Shown here: positions 4,919 to 6,642 of the stretch, piece by piece
How the letters are laid out: each line of letters opens with the position of its first letter
How positions within the stretch are numbered: the first letter of the stretch is position 1
Source: Planctomycetota bacterium
GTDB taxonomy: Bacteria; Planctomycetota; Phycisphaerae; Sedimentisphaerales; Anaerohalosphaeraceae
NCBI GenBank assembly: GCA_030637065.1
Contig: DAOVVQ010000217.1
Location: forward strand, 1-6,642
Length of the DNA: 6,642 nucleotides
Direction of reading: 5' to 3'
Made by a program: the position numbers and the translations under genes
Notes under the pieces: generated by a model
What the model saw: only the letters and a program-made list of their open reading frames with translations
What the model was told of the DNA's origin: nothing
The model's database searches: none

Positions 4919-6586
4919 ATGTTGAGCGATACCGTAAAAAAGGGTTTTCAGCGAGCCCCTCACCGGGCCCTGCTGCGTGCCTGCGGGCTGAAAGATGAAG
5001 ATATGGGCAAGCCTTTTATCGCCGTAGCCAACAGCTATTGCGATATCGTCCCCGGCCACGTCCACTTAAACGAGGTAGCCAGGGTCGTCAAGGACGCTAT
5101 TCGCCAGGCGGGCGGCGTGCCGTTCGAGTTTAGCACAATAGCCATCTGCGACGGGATCGCCATGGGCCATACCGGCATGAAATACTCATTGGCCTCTCGC
5201 GAGATCATCGCCGACGCCGTCGAGACCATGGTCCGCGCCCACAGCCTGGACGGGCTGGTCTGTATTCCCAATTGCGACAAGATCATCCCCGGAATGCTAA
5301 TGGCCTCGATGCGGCTCAATGTCCCGACGATATTTGTCTCCGGCGGTCCTATGGCTGCGGGAAAGACCAAAGACGGCCAGGTCACCGACCTCGTCAGCGT
5401 ATTCGAAGGCGTCGCAGCCTTCAATGCCGGCAAGATCGACGAAGCCCGGCTAAAGGAACTCGAATGCAGCGGATGCCCCTCCGTCGGAAGCTGCTCGGGC
5501 CTCTTTACCGCCAACAGCATGAACTGCCTCTGCGAGGCCATCGGCATGGCCCTTCCCGGAAACGGGACCATATTAGCTACCGATCCGAAACGACAGCAGC
5601 TCTATCAGGACGCTGGAAAGCAGATCATGGAACTTATCCGCACGGACTTAAAGCCCCTGGACATCGTCACGAAAAAATCGATCGACAACGCCTTCGTCCT
5701 CGACATGGCAATGGGCGGCTCGACTAATACCGTTCTGCACACACTCGCCCTGGCCCATGAGGCTGGGATCGAATACAGCCTGGATCGCATCAACGCCATC
5801 TCCGCCAAATGCCCCAACATCTGCAAGATTTCCCCGTCAAGCAGTTGGCACATGGAAGACATCGACGCAGCAGGCGGCATAAGCGCGATCCTCAAGGAGA
5901 TCAGCCGGATCGACGGAATGCTCGATGGCGACTGCATGACGGTAGGCGGGATCACCCTCGCCGAGGCCCTCGCCAATGCCGAGATCACCAATACCGACTG
6001 CATACACACGATAGACGATCCCTACTCCAAAACGGGCGGATTAGCTATCCTTCACGGCAACCTTGCGCCCAACGGCAGTGTGGTCAAGAGCGCCGGCGTC
6101 GCAAAGTCAATGCTAACCCACACCGGCCCAGCCGTAATCTTCGAGAGCCAGGAAGAGGCCTGCGAAGGCATCCTCGCTGGAAAAGTCAAGAAAGGCGATG
6201 TCGTCGTCATCCGCTACGAAGGACCAAAGGGCGGACCGGGAATGCAGGAGATGCTAAGCCCGACAAGCTACATCATGGGCGCAGGATTAGGCGAATCGGT
6301 CGCCCTGATAACCGACGGCAGGTTCAGCGGCGGAACACACGGAGCATGCATCGGACACGTAAGCCCCGAAGCAGCCGTCGGAGGGCCGATAGGACTCTTA
6401 GAGCCCGGCGATATCATCGAGATCGATATCCCAAACAGCGCCATGAACGTAAAACTCACCGACGCCGAACTGGCCGAACGAAAAAAACGATTCAAACCAA
6501 GAACCCCCAGCATAACAAAGGGATACCTCGCCAAATACGCAACAATGGCAACCAGCGCAGACACCGGCGCAGTACTAAAGTGGTAG
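4919..6586 (+). CDS. ilvD: Dihydroxy-acid dehydratase
   Basis: IlvD dehydrates 2,3-dihydroxy-isovalerate and 2,3-dihydroxy-3-methylvalerate to the 2-oxo acids leading to valine/leucine and isoleucine. It is a cytoplasmic iron-sulfur, Mg-dependent enzyme. The 555-residue product is full length for the compact class (E. coli IlvD is 616 residues, with insertions absent here). Signatures are ANSYCDIVPGHVHL (37-50), ICDGIAMGH (76-84, D78), IPNCDKIIPGMLMAS (116-130; C119 cluster ligand, D120 and K121 as Mg ligand/carbamylated lysine by family knowledge), CPSVGSCSGLFTANSMN (186-202, C192 cluster ligand), MAMGGSTNT (263-271), YEGPKGGPGMQEML (433-446) and TDGRFSGGTHG (465-475). The ATG at 4919 has GGAG seven bases upstream (4908-4911). 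The protein holds about sixteen cysteines, including C41 where E. coli has threonine. It is transcribed alone here, divergent from the lipoproteins, with no other ilv/leu gene in view. No terminator is apparent in the 56 bp that follow. Confidence 0.97.
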   Translation: MLSDTVKKGFQRAPHRALLRACGLKDEDMGKPFIAVANSYCDIVPGHVHLNEVARVVKDAIRQAGGVPFEFSTIAICDGIAMGHTGMKYSLASREIIADAVETMVRAHSLDGLVCIPNCDKIIPGMLMASMRLNVPTIFVSGGPMAAGKTKDGQVTDLVSVFEGVAAFNAGKIDEARLKELECSGCPSVGSCSGLFTANSMNCLCEAIGMALPGNGTILATDPKRQQLYQDAGKQIMELIRTDLKPLDIVTKKSIDNAFVLDMAMGGSTNTVLHTLALAHEAGIEYSLDRINAISAKCPNICKISPSSSWHMEDIDAAGGISAILKEISRIDGMLDGDCMTVGGITLAEALANAEITNTDCIHTIDDPYSKTGGLAILHGNLAPNGSVVKSAGVAKSMLTHTGPAVIFESQEEACEGILAGKVKKGDVVVIRYEGPKGGPGMQEMLSPTSYIMGAGLGESVALITDGRFSGGTHGACIGHVSPEAAVGGPIGLLEPGDIIEIDIPNSAMNVKLTDAELAERKKRFKPRTPSITKGYLAKYATMATSADTGAVLKW

Positions 6587-6615
6587 CTGTGAAGCGATAT
6601 TATGTCTATCAAAGA

Positions 6616-6642
6616 GCCTGCCCCGTTCGACAAGCTCTGAAC
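6616..6642. repeat. Dispersed-repeat fragment running off the right edge
   Basis: Thirty bases after the ilvD stop, GCCTGCCCCGTTCGACAAG begins and the segment continues to the edge. Its complement contains GAGCTTGTCGAACGGGGCAGG, the same family as the CTGAGCGAAGCCGAACGGGG module inside the element at 1806-1925; CGAACGGGGC is identical in both. The right end of the copy is not visible. Confidence 0.5.

Noticed and set aside
4846..4998. ATG at 4846 opening a frame of about 50 codons that overlaps the start of ilvD, considered as a leader peptide for attenuation.
   Set aside because: It has no ribosome binding site, no run of Ile/Val/Leu codons and no terminator/antiterminator pair, and most of it overlaps the clearly coding ilvD start.
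5035..5571. Minus-strand open frame of about 178 codons opposite ilvD.
   Set aside because: It is antisense to conserved IlvD blocks and its composition mirrors GC-rich codon use; no motif seen.
6601..6640. Short frame ATGTCTATCAAAGAG... after ilvD, ending at TGA after 12 codons.
   Set aside because: It is too short, has no ribosome binding site, and half of it is the dispersed repeat.
1..6642. CRISPR arrays, tRNA, rRNA, transposase or phage genes.
   Set aside because: No regularly spaced repeats, no cloverleaf or rRNA-like stretches and no mobile-element protein motifs were seen on either strand.

Overview
The window looks like bacterial chromosome, most likely from Planctomycetota (Phycisphaerae-like) or a related anaerobic lineage. 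That placement rests on the flavour of the two large lipoproteins and on the protein style of IlvD, Dgt and the HIT protein; no rRNA or other decisive marker is present. Most genes are ordinary housekeeping genes, and I see no defence system, CRISPR array, transposase, tRNA or rRNA.

Layout. Five genes lie on the minus strand, read from right to left: a lipoprotein of unknown function (3567-4580), a second and probably paralogous lipoprotein (2527-3540), a HIT-family nucleotide hydrolase/transferase (1953-2462), a Dgt-type dNTP triphosphohydrolase (581-1696) and the N-terminal part of a PgpA-type phosphatidylglycerophosphatase (170-511). The only plus-strand gene is ilvD, complete dihydroxy-acid dehydratase (4919-6586). 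It diverges from the lipoprotein pair across a 338-bp regulatory gap that holds a TATAAT box for each direction, a hairpin and a 20-bp dyad in the ilvD leader.

How they work together. The two lipoproteins are 26 bp apart and are probably co-transcribed. dgt and pgpA are also tightly packed and probably co-transcribed. HIT and dgt are separated by a 256-bp gap filled by a mosaic dispersed repeat. The functions (dNTP pool control, dinucleotide turnover, phospholipid synthesis, branched-chain amino acid synthesis) do not form one pathway.

The most notable points are these. (1) At about position 205-230 the PgpA reading frame stops matching its family, and a different minus-strand frame begins that encodes the middle of a right-handed beta-helix protein, with a drop in GC content. 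This is either a real deletion/rearrangement or an assembly chimera. (2) A mosaic inverted repeat of the 'ATTCCCGC...GCGGGAAT' kind lies at 1806-1925, and a fragment related to its inner module lies at the right edge. (3) A run of ten G sits exactly where the Shine-Dalgarno of dgt should be. (4) The two lipoproteins share three motifs in the same order, which suggests tandem duplication. I do not see convincing evidence for an undescribed multi-gene system.
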